Assembly (NCBI RefSeq): GCF_900120295.1
Contig: NZ_LT635468.1
Span: 375,606-439,605 of the forward strand
DNA length: 64,000 nucleotides
Direction: 5' to 3'
Source: Blautia sp. Marseille-P3201T
Lineage (GTDB): Bacteria; Bacillota; Clostridia; Lachnospirales; Lachnospiraceae
Shown here: positions 41,680-51,248 of the stretch, one piece after another
Position numbering within the stretch: the stretch's first letter is position 1
Layout: each line of letters begins with the position of its first letter
Position numbers and translations under genes: made by a program
The notes under the pieces: model-generated
The model's input: only the letters and a program-made list of their open reading frames with translations
Told to the model about the DNA's origin: nothing
Database searches by the model: none

Positions 41680-42402
41680 CTATAAAATTGGTTCTTTTGT
41701 TGGAGTTCCTGCTTTTCTCGGATATTTCTTCGGTGTCCCTTTTACTTTTTTTATTACCACTAACGTTCTATCCATATCTGTCTGGTACAGCTTAAAATCC
41801 ACTTCCTTTTCCAGCCTTCCTCCCAAAACAGAAATGGCTTTCTTAGCCTCTAAAACCTCTTCTGGAGCCTTTCCTGACTTGTAAGATACAAAGTATCCGC
41901 CTTCCTTTATATAAGGCATACAATACTCACTTAAAGATGCCAGACGAGAGACCGCTCTTGATACACTTAAATCATATTGCTCTCTGTGATCCGGTTTTCT
42001 GGCTGCATCTTCTGCCCTTCCATGAACTGTTTGAATACCGGTAAGTCCCAGTTTTTCTATTACTTCATTTAAAAAATTCAGCCGCTTATTTAAAGAGTCA
42101 AGCAGTGTAATCTGAAGATGGGGAAATGCAATTTTAAGAGGAATTCCCGGAAATCCAGCCCCTGTCCCCACATCAATACACGTAGAAATCTTAGTCATAT
42201 CCAGCCCTTTTACAATGGAAAGACTGTCTACAAAATGCTTTAAAAGTACTTCCTCAAAATCTGTAATTCCGGTCAAATTCATTACCTTATTCCACTCAAC
42301 TAAAAGCTCATAATACTGCACAAACTGCTTTTTTTGTTCTTCGTTTAACTGTATTCCATATTCTTTACAGCCTTCTTCCAGAATAGTTAAATCGTAATTC
42401 AT
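41680..42402 (-). CDS. rsmG: 16S rRNA (guanine-N7) methyltransferase RsmG
   Basis: A 240-residue SAM-dependent methyltransferase modifying G527 (E. coli numbering) of 16S rRNA. SAM-binding motif I reads CIDVGTGAGFPGIPLKIAFP at about 70-90, then LLDSLNKRLNFLNEV and VSRAVSRLASLSEY. N-terminal NEEQKKQFVQYYELLVEWNKVMNLT is typical. It follows mnmG by 14 bp, the conserved order mnmE-mnmG-rsmG. Loss is known to give low-level streptomycin resistance in other species. Confidence 0.95.
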   Translation of the reverse strand: MNYDLTILEEGCKEYGIQLNEEQKKQFVQYYELLVEWNKVMNLTGITDFEEVLLKHFVDSLSIVKGLDMTKISTCIDVGTGAGFPGIPLKIAFPHLQITLLDSLNKRLNFLNEVIEKLGLTGIQTVHGRAEDAARKPDHREQYDLSVSRAVSRLASLSEYCMPYIKEGGYFVSYKSGKAPEEVLEAKKAISVLGGRLEKEVDFKLYQTDMDRTLVVIKKVKGTPKKYPRKAGTPTKEPIL

Positions 42403-42416
42403 GCCTTTTTTCTCCT

Positions 42417-44300
42417 CTATTTTCCTCTGCGGTAAGACTCCATATAGACCAGTAAAACAGAAATATCAGCCGGAGAAACTCCTGCAATTCTGGATGCCTG
42501 ACCTATGGAAATCGGACGATATGCGTTTAATTTTTGTTTTGCTTCAATGCGAAGTCCGCTGATTGCATCATAATCAATGTCCTTTGGAAGTTTTTTATTT
42601 TCCAGCTTTTTAAAGCCTTCTACCTGCTTTAACTGGCGTCTGATATACCCGTCATACTTAATGTTAATGTTTATTTGTTCTCTTACATCATAAGGTAATT
42701 CAGGACGTTTTTTATCTAAAGGAGCTACAATATCATAAGATAATTCCGGTCTTCTGATTAAATCTCCAAGAGAAATTCCATTCTTCAAAGGGGTGCTTCC
42801 ATACTGTTCTAAAAGCTCCTGCACCTCTTTTACAGCCCCCACATGAACATGTTCCATACGCTGTGTTTCTTCTTCTATTTTCTCTTTTTTCCACTGAATA
42901 TAATCGTACTGCTCCTGAGTTACAAGCCCTACGTGATAGCCTTTTTCTCTCAGTCTGAGGTCTGCATTATCCTGTCTTAACAACAGACGGTACTCTGCAC
43001 GGCTTGTCATCATGCGGTATGGTTCACGATTTTCTTTTGTAACTAAATCATCAATTAACACACCGATATAGGACTCTGAACGGTCTAAAATCAGCTGTTC
43101 ACGACCTAAGACTTCCATTGCTGCATTGATACCGGCTACCAGTCCCTGTGCTGCTGCTTCCTCATATCCTGAGCTTCCGTTAAACTGACCGCCTGAGAAT
43201 AATCCCTTAATATTTTTAAATTCTAAAGTAGGATATAACTGTCTTGCATCAATACAATCATACTCAATTGCATAAGCATTTCTCACGATTTTCGCATTCT
43301 CTAACCCCGGTACAGAATGGTACATCTCATACTGTACATCCTCCGGCAGAGAGCTTGACATTCCCCCTACATACATCTCATTTGTAGACAATCCTTCCGG
43401 TTCAATAAATACCTGATGACGATTTTTATCTGCAAATTTTACTACCTTATCTTCAATAGAAGGACAGTAGCGAGGACCTGTTCCCTCAATCATTCCTGAA
43501 TATAAAGGAGAGCGGTCTAAGTTATTTCTGATAATCTCGTGTGTCTTTTCATTTGTATAAGTCAACCAGCAGGATATCTGTTCAATCTGTACGTCTTCTG
43601 GGTTTGTAGAGAAAGAAAATGGCACAACCCTTTCATCACCAAACTGTTCTTCCATTTTTGAAAAATCAATACTTCTCTTATCAATACGTGCCGGCGTTCC
43701 TGTTTTAAACCGGTACATCTCAATCCCAAGATTTTGCAAAGATTTTGTAAGGTAATTGGCTGCCTGCAGTCCATTTGGTCCTGTTGCATTGCTGATATCA
43801 CCATAAATACATCTGGCTTTTAAATACGTTCCCGTACACAAAACAACTGCTTTGGTACAATATTCTGCTCCAGAATAAGTTTTTACGCCTTTTACTACCC
43901 CATCTTCTGCCATAATTTCTGTAACTTCTGCCTGACGAATGGTAAGATGCTCTGTATTTTCCAGTGTTTTTCGCATTTCTCTTGTATATTCCTGTTTATC
44001 TGCCTGCGCACGCAGAGAATGCACAGCCGGTCCTTTTGAAACATTGAGCATTTTAGATTGAATAAACGTCTTATCAATATTTTTTCCCATTTCTCCGCCC
44101 AATGCATCAATTTCTTTTACCAGATGACCTTTGGAACTACCTCCGATATTAGGATTACAAGGCATCAGTGCAATACTGTCTACACTGACAGTAAACATAA
44201 TTGTTTCCAAACCAAGTCTGGCACAGGCCAGAGCAGCTTCACAGCCTGCATGTCCTGCTCCTACAATCGCCACATCATAATTTTCTGTTAGTACACTCAT
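42417..44300 (-). CDS. mnmG: tRNA uridine 5-carboxymethylaminomethyl modification enzyme MnmG (GidA)
   Basis: A 627-residue FAD enzyme that with MnmE modifies U34 of certain tRNAs. FAD-binding [17 protein letters not shown] at the N-terminus, [24 protein letters not shown], and the signature [13 protein letters not shown] are visible. NAD-binding and C-terminal helical MnmE-interacting parts follow ([20 protein letters not shown]). Full length, in the usual position between mnmE and rsmG. Confidence 0.96.
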   Translation of the reverse strand: MSVLTENYDVAIVGAGHAGCEAALACARLGLETIMFTVSVDSIALMPCNPNIGGSSKGHLVKEIDALGGEMGKNIDKTFIQSKMLNVSKGPAVHSLRAQADKQEYTREMRKTLENTEHLTIRQAEVTEIMAEDGVVKGVKTYSGAEYCTKAVVLCTGTYLKARCIYGDISNATGPNGLQAANYLTKSLQNLGIEMYRFKTGTPARIDKRSIDFSKMEEQFGDERVVPFSFSTNPEDVQIEQISCWLTYTNEKTHEIIRNNLDRSPLYSGMIEGTGPRYCPSIEDKVVKFADKNRHQVFIEPEGLSTNEMYVGGMSSSLPEDVQYEMYHSVPGLENAKIVRNAYAIEYDCIDARQLYPTLEFKNIKGLFSGGQFNGSSGYEEAAAQGLVAGINAAMEVLGREQLILDRSESYIGVLIDDLVTKENREPYRMMTSRAEYRLLLRQDNADLRLREKGYHVGLVTQEQYDYIQWKKEKIEEETQRMEHVHVGAVKEVQELLEQYGSTPLKNGISLGDLIRRPELSYDIVAPLDKKRPELPYDVREQININIKYDGYIRRQLKQVEGFKKLENKKLPKDIDYDAISGLRIEAKQKLNAYRPISIGQASRIAGVSPADISVLLVYMESYRRGK

Positions 44301-44366
44301 TTTGGCTTTCCTTTCTACATTTTCTTCTCTTTTTTAAGAAGTTATCCACATTTTTTTCTTACTTTC

Positions 44367-45740
44367 CTATTTTCCGGTGCAAAACTTAGAGAAAATTTCA
44401 TTTACTAAATCCTCTCCCACAGACTCACCAATAATACTTCCCAGCGCCTCATAGGCATTCATTAAATCTATGGAGAAGAAATCCTCCGGCATCTGCATTT
44501 CAATACTGTTTTCTACCAGCTCCAGACTTCTTTTTGCATCCTCTAATGCTGCCTTATGACGCATATTGGTAATATAAATTTCATCATTAAAAGAGAGATT
44601 TCCTTCAAAAAACATCTCTTTAATCTGTGCTTCTAAAAGCTCAATTCCTTCTTCTTCTTTTGCAGAAACAGCGACTACCGGATGACTTGTTTTTTCCTTT
44701 AACTCACTTTCTGTAACCTGCTGCTCTAAATCCATTTTATTCAAAATAACAATCGCTTTTTTATCTTTTAAGAGCTCAATAATTTCTCTGTCATTCTCAT
44801 CTAAAGGTACAGAAGAGTCTACTACATAGAGAATTAAATCTGCATCTTTTGCATTCTCTACAGCCTTTTTCACACCGATTTTTTCTACTACATCATCTGT
44901 ATCACGAATACCTGCTGTATCAATCATTCTAAGAGAAATTCCATGAAGTACAATGGTTTCTTCCAGTATATCTCTGGTAGTTCCGGCAATGTCTGTTACA
45001 ATGGCTCTTTCCTCTCCCACCAGTAAATTTAAAAGAGAAGATTTTCCTGCATTTGGCTTTCCTACAATGACTGTTTTGATACCTTCTTTCATGAGTTTTC
45101 CTTCTCTGACAGTATCTAAAAGTCCATTTAATTTTTCTTTTAAAAGGACTATTTCTCCTTTTAAAGTATCTCCATATCCATCAATGCTGATATGTTCAGG
45201 GTCATCTAGGGCTGACTCAATATAGGCAATCTGATAAATAATTCCCTGTCTTATTTCCTTAATTACCCTTTGTATATTTCCTCTCAACTGACTTATGGAA
45301 CTCTTTAACGCATACTCATTTTTTGCATTTATTACATCAATAACTGCCTCTGCCTGAGACAAATCAATCCTTCCATTTAAAAATGCCCGCTTTGTAAACT
45401 CTCCCGGTTCTGCCGGTCTTGCTCCATATTTTATTACTGTTTCCAGCACTCTTTTCATGGCAAGAACACCGCCATGACAGTCAATTTCTACTGTATTTTC
45501 TCCTGTATAACTTCTGGGTGCATCCATAATCATTACCAGAACTTCATCTATTACTTCATCCTCATCACAGATAAAACCATACTGAATAGTGTGTGAGGGA
45601 ACATTCTCAATTCGCTTTTTTCCGCCTTTAGAACGATATATTTTACCTGCAATTTCCCTGCTCTTGGGGCCACTGATACGAATAATTCCAATTCCCGATG
45701 CAGTCATAGCCGTCGCAACAGCTGCAATGGTATCTGCCAT
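44367..45740 (-). CDS. mnmE: tRNA modification GTPase MnmE (TrmE)
   Basis: 457 residues. N-terminal folate-binding domain (IAAVATAMTASGIGIIRISG), a helical domain, and a GTPase domain with G1 GKPNAGKSSLLN, G2 DIAGTTRD, G3 DTAGIRDT and G4 NKMDL. The C-terminal CTGK provides the catalytic Cys of the C-x-G-K motif. It works with MnmG on the U34 modification of tRNAs. A 20-bp inverted repeat lies in the upstream spacer (45773-45879). Confidence 0.96.
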   Translation of the reverse strand: MADTIAAVATAMTASGIGIIRISGPKSREIAGKIYRSKGGKKRIENVPSHTIQYGFICDEDEVIDEVLVMIMDAPRSYTGENTVEIDCHGGVLAMKRVLETVIKYGARPAEPGEFTKRAFLNGRIDLSQAEAVIDVINAKNEYALKSSISQLRGNIQRVIKEIRQGIIYQIAYIESALDDPEHISIDGYGDTLKGEIVLLKEKLNGLLDTVREGKLMKEGIKTVIVGKPNAGKSSLLNLLVGEERAIVTDIAGTTRDILEETIVLHGISLRMIDTAGIRDTDDVVEKIGVKKAVENAKDADLILYVVDSSVPLDENDREIIELLKDKKAIVILNKMDLEQQVTESELKEKTSHPVVAVSAKEEEGIELLEAQIKEMFFEGNLSFNDEIYITNMRHKAALEDAKRSLELVENSIEMQMPEDFFSIDLMNAYEALGSIIGESVGEDLVNEIFSKFCTGK

Positions 45741-45772
45741 AATTTTCTCCCTTCTTTTGCTTTTTCAATATG

Positions 45773-45879
45773 GCTATAATATTCACAACAAACACGTCGC
45801 CTTTTTTATTTTTCTGCGCCGCTTAAAGATGCTCAAAAAATTGCAAAATACTTCTATCATTTGCTGTGAATATTATAGC
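45773..45879. repeat. 20-bp inverted repeat upstream of mnmE
   Basis: GCTATAATATTCACAACAAA at 45773-45792 and, inverted, TTTGCTGTGAATATTATAGC at 45860-45879; 19 of 20 bp pair, with a 67-nt loop. Each arm holds a TATAAT-like box. It is not a terminator, because no T-run follows. Role unknown. Confidence 0.7.
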
Positions 45880-45928
45880 TTATATTAAAAGCATACATAA
45901 TATAAATAATTATTTTGTATAAAAAGAA

Positions 45929-45982
45929 ATTCTAGGAAAAAGCGCAGGGATTTCCCCTATTATTCACGCTTTCACCTAGAAT
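45929..45982 (-). terminator. Terminator after jag
   Basis: Arms ATTCTAGG (45929-45936)/CCTAGAAT (45975-45982) with an inner GCG/CGC and GGGA/TCCC, then TTTCTTTTTATA on the minus strand, starting 10 bp past the jag stop. Confidence 0.7.
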
Positions 45983-45992
45983 AATCTGTTTA

Positions 45993-46790
45993 CTATCTGT
46001 TTTTCAGTTTTACTACCACATGACGATATGGTTCGTTTCCTTCGCTGTAGGTTTCTACATAGCGATTTCCCTGTAATGCAGAATGAATAATTCTTCTTTC
46101 ATAAGGGTTCATTGGCTCAAGAGAAACGGTTTTTCTTGTTTTTCTTACTTTGTAAGCAATACTTCTTGCCAGATTTTCCAGCGTTTCTTTTCTTCTGTTA
46201 CGGTAATCTTCTGTATCAAGTTTTACACGAACATAACCCTGTGTTCCCTTATTTACTACAAGACTTGTAAGATACTGTAAGGAGTCCAAAGTCTGTCCTC
46301 TCTTACCGATGAGAATACCCATATCGCTGCCAATAAATTCAATATCAAGATTTCCCTCAGAAGCTTTATATTCCATCTTGATTTCCACTTCCATATTCAT
46401 GGCTTTGAAAACTCCGCTTAAGAATTTTTCTGCTTCTGCCTTCATATTTTCAATTTCTTCTTCGCTTCTTACAACTACTTTTTTCTCTTCATGTGGCTTT
46501 TCTGTTTCTTTTTCAATCTCTTTTACAATTTCAGGTTCAGCTTCTTTTACCGGCTTTACCTCTTCCTTAACTTTTTCAACTGTTTTTTTCTTTTGTTCCT
46601 TTGGTAAGGATTTTTCAACTTCTTTTTTTGCTGCTTTAATAATTGCCGGCTTTGCACCGAAACCTAAAAATCCTGCTTTTCCCTCAGAAACAATCTGAAT
46701 TTCAAGGTTTTCACTGGATACTTCAAATTCAAGACTTGCCTTTGTAATGGCTTCATCTACTGTTTTAGCAGAAAACTCTCTGAATTCCAT
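45993..46790 (-). CDS. jag: RNA-binding protein Jag (KhpB)
   Basis: 265 residues. N-terminal Jag_N domain (about 1-50, AKTVDEAITKASLEF ... GFLGFGAKPAIIKAAKK), a charged Lys/Glu linker (about 55-115), a KH domain with GILIGKRGQTLDSLQYL (about 165-200), and an R3H domain ending SALQGNRYVETYSEGNEPYRHVVVK. It binds RNA and is linked to cell-division control in other Firmicutes. It follows yidC by 19 bp. Confidence 0.93.
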   Translation of the reverse strand: MEFREFSAKTVDEAITKASLEFEVSSENLEIQIVSEGKAGFLGFGAKPAIIKAAKKEVEKSLPKEQKKKTVEKVKEEVKPVKEAEPEIVKEIEKETEKPHEEKKVVVRSEEEIENMKAEAEKFLSGVFKAMNMEVEIKMEYKASEGNLDIEFIGSDMGILIGKRGQTLDSLQYLTSLVVNKGTQGYVRVKLDTEDYRNRRKETLENLARSIAYKVRKTRKTVSLEPMNPYERRIIHSALQGNRYVETYSEGNEPYRHVVVKLKNR

Positions 46791-46809
46791 CTTTTTTCCC
46801 CCTTACCTT

Positions 46810-48084
46810 CTATTTCTTTTTTCCTTTGTTATTTGCATCAAATTGTGCTACCATATTTGCCTTTGACGCCAGACTGCCCGGCTTTGTTTTTGGAACTTCC
46901 ACAGTATATGCTGCTGTATTCTTTACAGAATTGCTCTTTTCCGCAATAGTCTTTTTCTTTGGCTCTTCAATGTTACGCACATTCATTTTGGCCTGCTGAC
47001 TGATATTCTGGGAAGTAACACCTAATTTTGCCTTTTTCTTATCCATTTTTGCTTTATTCTTCTGAATAAATTCTTCCATGTTCATATTATTCAGATGTCT
47101 GTTAATAATAACCTGCTGAACACTTCTGATTACCGCACCAATAATCCAGTAAATACCAATACCTACCGGGAATGTGAAACAGATAAAAGCTGTCATAAGC
47201 GGCATGAATGTATTCATAGTCTTCATAGTTGTTTCCATCTGAGACGGTGTACCGTTGCTTGTATTAGACGCTGTCTGAACAAGCTTCATGTTCAACACCT
47301 GTGTACCCCATGCCAGTACAGGAATTAAAATTGCTGCAATAATCAACAGATAATGCTGTGTAGACCAGCCTGACTGAATTAACGCCCATGGGTTATCTGC
47401 AATGTTCAATCCCAGGAAGTTCTGCATTGGATGTAACTGATCTGCAGTCTGATTTAAAACATCTGCAAATCCCTGGAACTTATCAACGTCAGCCAGCTTA
47501 TCCCACTGTGCAGGAGAAAGGCTGTATAAAAAGTCAACTACATGGTCGCTGCTTAATTTTCCTGACATTGGAATATAGCTGTTTTTAATCGCATTATCCT
47601 GAACAAATTTAAAAATAATATCGGAATAACCACTTACCTCTGTAATATGAGAAACCGCAGATGCAAATACATCTTTAATTCCTCCGATATATCCCGGAAT
47701 TTTAATAATAACCTGATATAATGCAAAGAAAATAGGCATCTGAATTAACATCTGTAAACAGCTTCCTGTAGGAGAAACGCCGTATTTTTCATAAACACCC
47801 ATGGTTTCTTCCTGCATTTTTAACTGAGAATTCTGATCCTTTTTCCCTCTATATTTCTTCTGAATATTCTGTAATTCAGGAGCCATAACTGCATTCATTT
47901 TTGCAAATTTCTGCTGTTTAATCTGCAATGGAGTCATAAATGCATAAATAACAAGTGTAAAGATGATAATACATAAACCTAAATTATGCACTCCAATGCT
48001 GTAAATGCCGTTCATCAGCCAGCCAAGCACTTCTGCCACCCAGTTAACAATCGGCATGGTACTCTTCGTTAGTAACACACCCAA
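46810..48084 (-). CDS. yidC: Membrane protein insertase YidC/Oxa1
   Basis: 424 residues. Five or so hydrophobic segments; the YidC core (about 30-315) includes YGVSPTGSCLQMLIQMPIFFALYQVI and, near the end, MPLMTAFICFTFPVGIGIYWI. A basic C-terminal tail (about 320-424) can contact the ribosome. The start is TTG at 48084 after GGAGG. It inserts membrane proteins with SecYEG. The N-terminus lacks the large periplasmic domain of Gram-negative YidC, as expected in Firmicutes. Confidence 0.93.
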   Translation of the reverse strand: MGVLLTKSTMPIVNWVAEVLGWLMNGIYSIGVHNLGLCIIIFTLVIYAFMTPLQIKQQKFAKMNAVMAPELQNIQKKYRGKKDQNSQLKMQEETMGVYEKYGVSPTGSCLQMLIQMPIFFALYQVIIKIPGYIGGIKDVFASAVSHITEVSGYSDIIFKFVQDNAIKNSYIPMSGKLSSDHVVDFLYSLSPAQWDKLADVDKFQGFADVLNQTADQLHPMQNFLGLNIADNPWALIQSGWSTQHYLLIIAAILIPVLAWGTQVLNMKLVQTASNTSNGTPSQMETTMKTMNTFMPLMTAFICFTFPVGIGIYWIIGAVIRSVQQVIINRHLNNMNMEEFIQKNKAKMDKKKAKLGVTSQNISQQAKMNVRNIEEPKKKTIAEKSNSVKNTAAYTVEVPKTKPGSLASKANMVAQFDANNKGKKK

Positions 48085-48123
48085 AACAATAATCCTCCTT
48101 CTTAACTTTTATCTCCTGATAAA

Positions 48124-48333
48124 TTATGGCACAGGATCATAGCCCCCCTTAGAAAAAGGGTTGCATCTTAATATACGCCAGGCAGCCAAAAGGCTCCCTT
48201 TTACCGCACCATATTTTTCAATTGCTTCTAATCCGTATTGAGAACATGTAGGTATATATGGACAACATGTCCTTTTCAAAGGAGATAAATACTTCTGATA
48301 ACCTTTAATCAATATAATTAGTATTTTTTTCAT
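48124..48333 (-). CDS. yidD: Membrane protein insertion efficiency factor YidD
   Basis: 69 residues with the family pattern [34 protein letters not shown] and [19 protein letters not shown]. The conserved cysteines are present. It overlaps the rnpA end by 29 bp and precedes yidC, the standard order. It aids insertion of membrane proteins. Confidence 0.95.
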   Translation of the reverse strand: MKKILIILIKGYQKYLSPLKRTCCPYIPTCSQYGLEAIEKYGAVKGSLLAAWRILRCNPFSKGGYDPVP

Positions 48334-48676
48334 TCTCTTTACTTCTCACAACCTTGTGCAGCCTTCCCAAATGTAAAAGGGCACTTTCTAAAGAATGGTA
48401 ATTCTGATTTTTTCCATTCACTCTTACCACTACTACAATATCATATCCACAACAAAACTTTTCTTCGTTTAAACGGTAGCTTTCTCTTATTAAACGTGTC
48501 AAATGATGCCTTACTACACTATTACCGACTTTTTTACTTACGGATATACCAATTCTGTTACGATTCAACTGGTTTTCCTTAATATACATAACCAGATAAC
48601 GATTTGCATATGATGTTCCCGATTTGTAAACCAGTTGAAAATCGTTGTTCTTTTTTAATGATTCTGAATACTTCAT
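48305..48676 (-). CDS. rnpA: Ribonuclease P protein component
   Basis: A 123-residue protein subunit of RNase P, which processes the 5' end of tRNAs. The RNR motif is [27 protein letters not shown] (about 40-66). Basic throughout, with F19-like [13 protein letters not shown] at the N-terminus. It lies between rpmH and yidD with the usual overlap. Confidence 0.95.
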   Translation of the reverse strand: MKYSESLKKNNDFQLVYKSGTSYANRYLVMYIKENQLNRNRIGISVSKKVGNSVVRHHLTRLIRESYRLNEEKFCCGYDIVVVVRVNGKNQNYHSLESALLHLGRLHKVVRSKENEKNTNYID

Positions 48677-48724
48677 ACTCTATCCTTTACCGCAAAGAGA
48701 AGAAAAGACCACATGTCTGCGGTC

Positions 48725-48859
48725 TTAAGCTGATAATTTTTTTCTTCCTTTTGCTCTTCTAGCAGCTAAAACTTTTCTTCCGCCAGCACTGCTCATTCTA
48801 GCTCTAAATCCATGAACTTTGGAACGCTGTCTTTTTTTAGGCTGAAATGTCATTTTCAT
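48725..48859 (-). CDS. rpmH: 50S ribosomal protein L34
   Basis: A 44-residue basic protein from the ATG at 48859: [20 protein letters not shown] at the start and GRKKLSA at the end, with the family pattern [19 protein letters not shown] between. GGGAGGTG precedes the start. It is the first gene of the rpmH-rnpA-yidD-yidC-jag operon running leftward from the origin. Confidence 0.97.
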   Translation of the reverse strand: MKMTFQPKKRQRSKVHGFRARMSSAGGRKVLAARRAKGRKKLSA

Positions 48860-49604
48860 ATTCAAGGCACCTCCCTTATATTAATGGACATCTTTCCGAT
48901 AACAATTTAATTTAGATGTCACTTCTAGTTATGCATGATAGAAAACATCATTTCAATTATATTCAGAAACCCTTATTTCGTCAAGCACTTATTTACGTTT
49001 TCTGCGGTTTTTTCAACGGTTTTGGCTATCCACACACCTTCCACAATATATCCACATCAAAATTTTACATTTTCTCTTTAACTAAATTTATCCATTTTTC
49101 TATACACAGAGTTATTCACATTTTTTCAGTTCACATAAGTTTATCCACAAAATGTGGATAACATGTGGATAACTCATACCAGATATTCACATTGTTTCCC
49201 CATATATTTTTCAAAATCCTTATTTTTCAAGGTTTTTCGACATGTGGATTGTGTTTTTTATGTTATACACATTTTTCACATTTCTATTTTTCCACATCTT
49301 TTCCCATAAATCTTGTCCTCATTTTCCACACTCCTCTATCCACATGCACACATTTCCATTTTTCTCTGTTTTTTTCACCTTTTTTAAAATATTCTTTCTA
49401 TATATAATGTAGTTCTCAAAGTTTTCCACATACCAACATTTCCTTAAACGCCGGATTTTTAATTTTTCATTGATAAAAATCCTTTTTTATTATATTATAT
49501 AGATAATAATACTTTTTTTTGCCTATGATTGAATGAGGTAATCAGTCAATCATATATTTTTGTGTTTTAAAACCGGCATATAATACTTATTAGGAGAAAT
49601 GAAG
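48860..49604. other. Origin region upstream of dnaA (oriC part 1)
   Basis: 745 bp without a gene between divergent rpmH and dnaA. Three exact DnaA boxes lie at 49141-49149 (TTATCCACA), 49153-49161 and 49164-49172 (both TGTGGATAA). Near matches are TTATCCATT at 49088 and TTATTCACA at 49112, with further TCCACA cores at 49020-49060 and 49290-49430. AT-rich DNA at 49470-49530 could be an unwinding element or the dnaA promoter. AGGAG at 49592-49596 serves dnaA. Confidence 0.88.
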
Positions 49605-50969
49605 ATGCACATAATACAGGAAAAGTGGTCAGATATTCTAAATATGATTAAAATCGAACATGATGTGTCTGATGTTTCCTTCAACGCATGGCTTGAACCT
49701 TTAGAGGTTTATAAAGTAGAAGGAAATGTTGTGACAATTATTGTTACAAACGGGAGCATGGCATTAGATTATATTAATAAAAAGTACCTTCTCCCTTTAA
49801 AAGTCTCCATTGCAGAGACTATTGGACAGGATTTTGAAATTTCTCTTGTCCTTCCTGAAGATATTAAAGAGGAATTTAAAGAACCTCCGGCGGCAGCCCC
49901 TGCAAGCTTAAATGAAAATATTGAAAAAGCAAACTTAAATCCCCGCTATACTTTTGATACTTTTGTTGTGGGAAATAACAACAAAATGGCACATGCCGCA
50001 TCTTTGGCAGTTGCCGAATCTCCGGGGGAAGCCTACAACCCGCTTTTTATCTATGGTGGTGTAGGTCTTGGTAAAACTCACTTAATGCATTCCATAGCAC
50101 ATTTTGTATTACAGAAAAATCCAAGTGCAAAAGTTTTATATGTAACAAGTGAGTATTTTACAAACGAACTGATTGACTCTATTCGAAATGGTAATAATAC
50201 CACTATGTCAAAGTTCCGTGAAAAATATAGAAATATTGATGTTTTATTAATTGATGATATTCAGTTTATTATAGGAAAAGAATCTACTCAGGAAGAATTT
50301 TTCCATACTTTTAACGCTCTTCACGGAGCTAAAAAACAGATTGTCATTTCATCTGATAAACCGCCAAAAGATATGGAAATTCTGGAAGACCGCCTTCGTT
50401 CTCGTTTTGAATGGGGCTTAATTGTCGATATTTCTTCTCCTGATTATGAAACCAGAATGGCAATTCTTCGAAAAAAAGAAGAACTGGATGGTTACAAAAT
50501 TGATGATGAAGTTATTGAATATATTGCAAAAAATGTAAAATCAAATATTCGTGAATTAGAAGGTTCCTTAAATAAAATTATGGCTTACGCCAATCTTGAA
50601 AAAAGCGAAATTAACCTTGCTTTAGCCGAAAAAGTATTAAAAGATATTATTTCTCCTAATCAGAAGCGCATCATTACACCGGAACTTATTATAGAAGTTG
50701 TTGCAGAACACTTTGATCTGCAGCCTTCCGACCTTACCGGCAATAAACGAAATGCAAAAATTGTATTTCCACGACAAATTGTTATGTATTTATGCCGCAA
50801 TATGACAGAAGTAACTTTAAAAAATATCGGAAAAGTTCTTGGTGGCAGAGACCATACTACAATTATGAACGGAATTGATAAGATTGAAGCAGAATTAAAT
50901 GGTCCAAATGCAGCTCCTACACAGGAAATTATTGATATTTTAAGAAAGAAAATCAATCCATCAAAATAG
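49605..50969 (+). CDS. dnaA: Chromosomal replication initiator DnaA
   Basis: 454 residues from the ATG at 49605, 8 bp after AGGAG; an ATG at 49599 is too close to that site. Domain I (about 1-90), short domain II, AAA+ domain III with Walker A GGVGLGKTHLMHSIA and Walker B VLLIDDIQF, and domain IV with the DnaA signature GGRDHTTIMNGIDKI near the C-terminus. It binds the DnaA boxes on either side of the gene. Normal length. Confidence 0.97.
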   Translation: MHIIQEKWSDILNMIKIEHDVSDVSFNAWLEPLEVYKVEGNVVTIIVTNGSMALDYINKKYLLPLKVSIAETIGQDFEISLVLPEDIKEEFKEPPAAAPASLNENIEKANLNPRYTFDTFVVGNNNKMAHAASLAVAESPGEAYNPLFIYGGVGLGKTHLMHSIAHFVLQKNPSAKVLYVTSEYFTNELIDSIRNGNNTTMSKFREKYRNIDVLLIDDIQFIIGKESTQEEFFHTFNALHGAKKQIVISSDKPPKDMEILEDRLRSRFEWGLIVDISSPDYETRMAILRKKEELDGYKIDDEVIEYIAKNVKSNIRELEGSLNKIMAYANLEKSEINLALAEKVLKDIISPNQKRIITPELIIEVVAEHFDLQPSDLTGNKRNAKIVFPRQIVMYLCRNMTEVTLKNIGKVLGGRDHTTIMNGIDKIEAELNGPNAAPTQEIIDILRKKINPSK

Positions 50970-51248
50970 GGTAATTTTTATCCACACCTGATGGTGTATA
51001 TTATGTGAATTATATGTGGAAAACCTTTTTTGAAATTTTTGCGGTTTTTAACCCACATTTTTATCAACAGGTTCTACACCTGAATTTCAACCTTAACCCA
51101 CAAAGTTATCCATACGCTTAAAGCCCGTATTTTCTAAGGTTTCATAAGTTATTCACATATTCACAGCCCCTACGGCGGTTACTACGAATTTTTTATTCTT
51201 TTATATTTTTATTTAACCACTTCACACAGAAAGGAAGTTATTCACACT
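50970..51248. other. dnaA-dnaN intergenic region with DnaA boxes (oriC part 2)
   Basis: 279 bp with an exact box TTATCCACA (50978-50986) and near matches TTATCAACA (51061), TTATCCATA (51106), TTATTCACA (51149 and 51238). With the upstream cluster this gives the bipartite layout known for Firmicute origins. AAAGGAAG before 51249 is the dnaN ribosome binding site. Confidence 0.75.

Noticed and set aside
46309..46698. 129-codon plus-strand frame opposite jag, rich in Ser/Phe
   Set aside because: It mirrors the Lys/Glu-rich linker of Jag; the composition is the reverse complement of that repeat.
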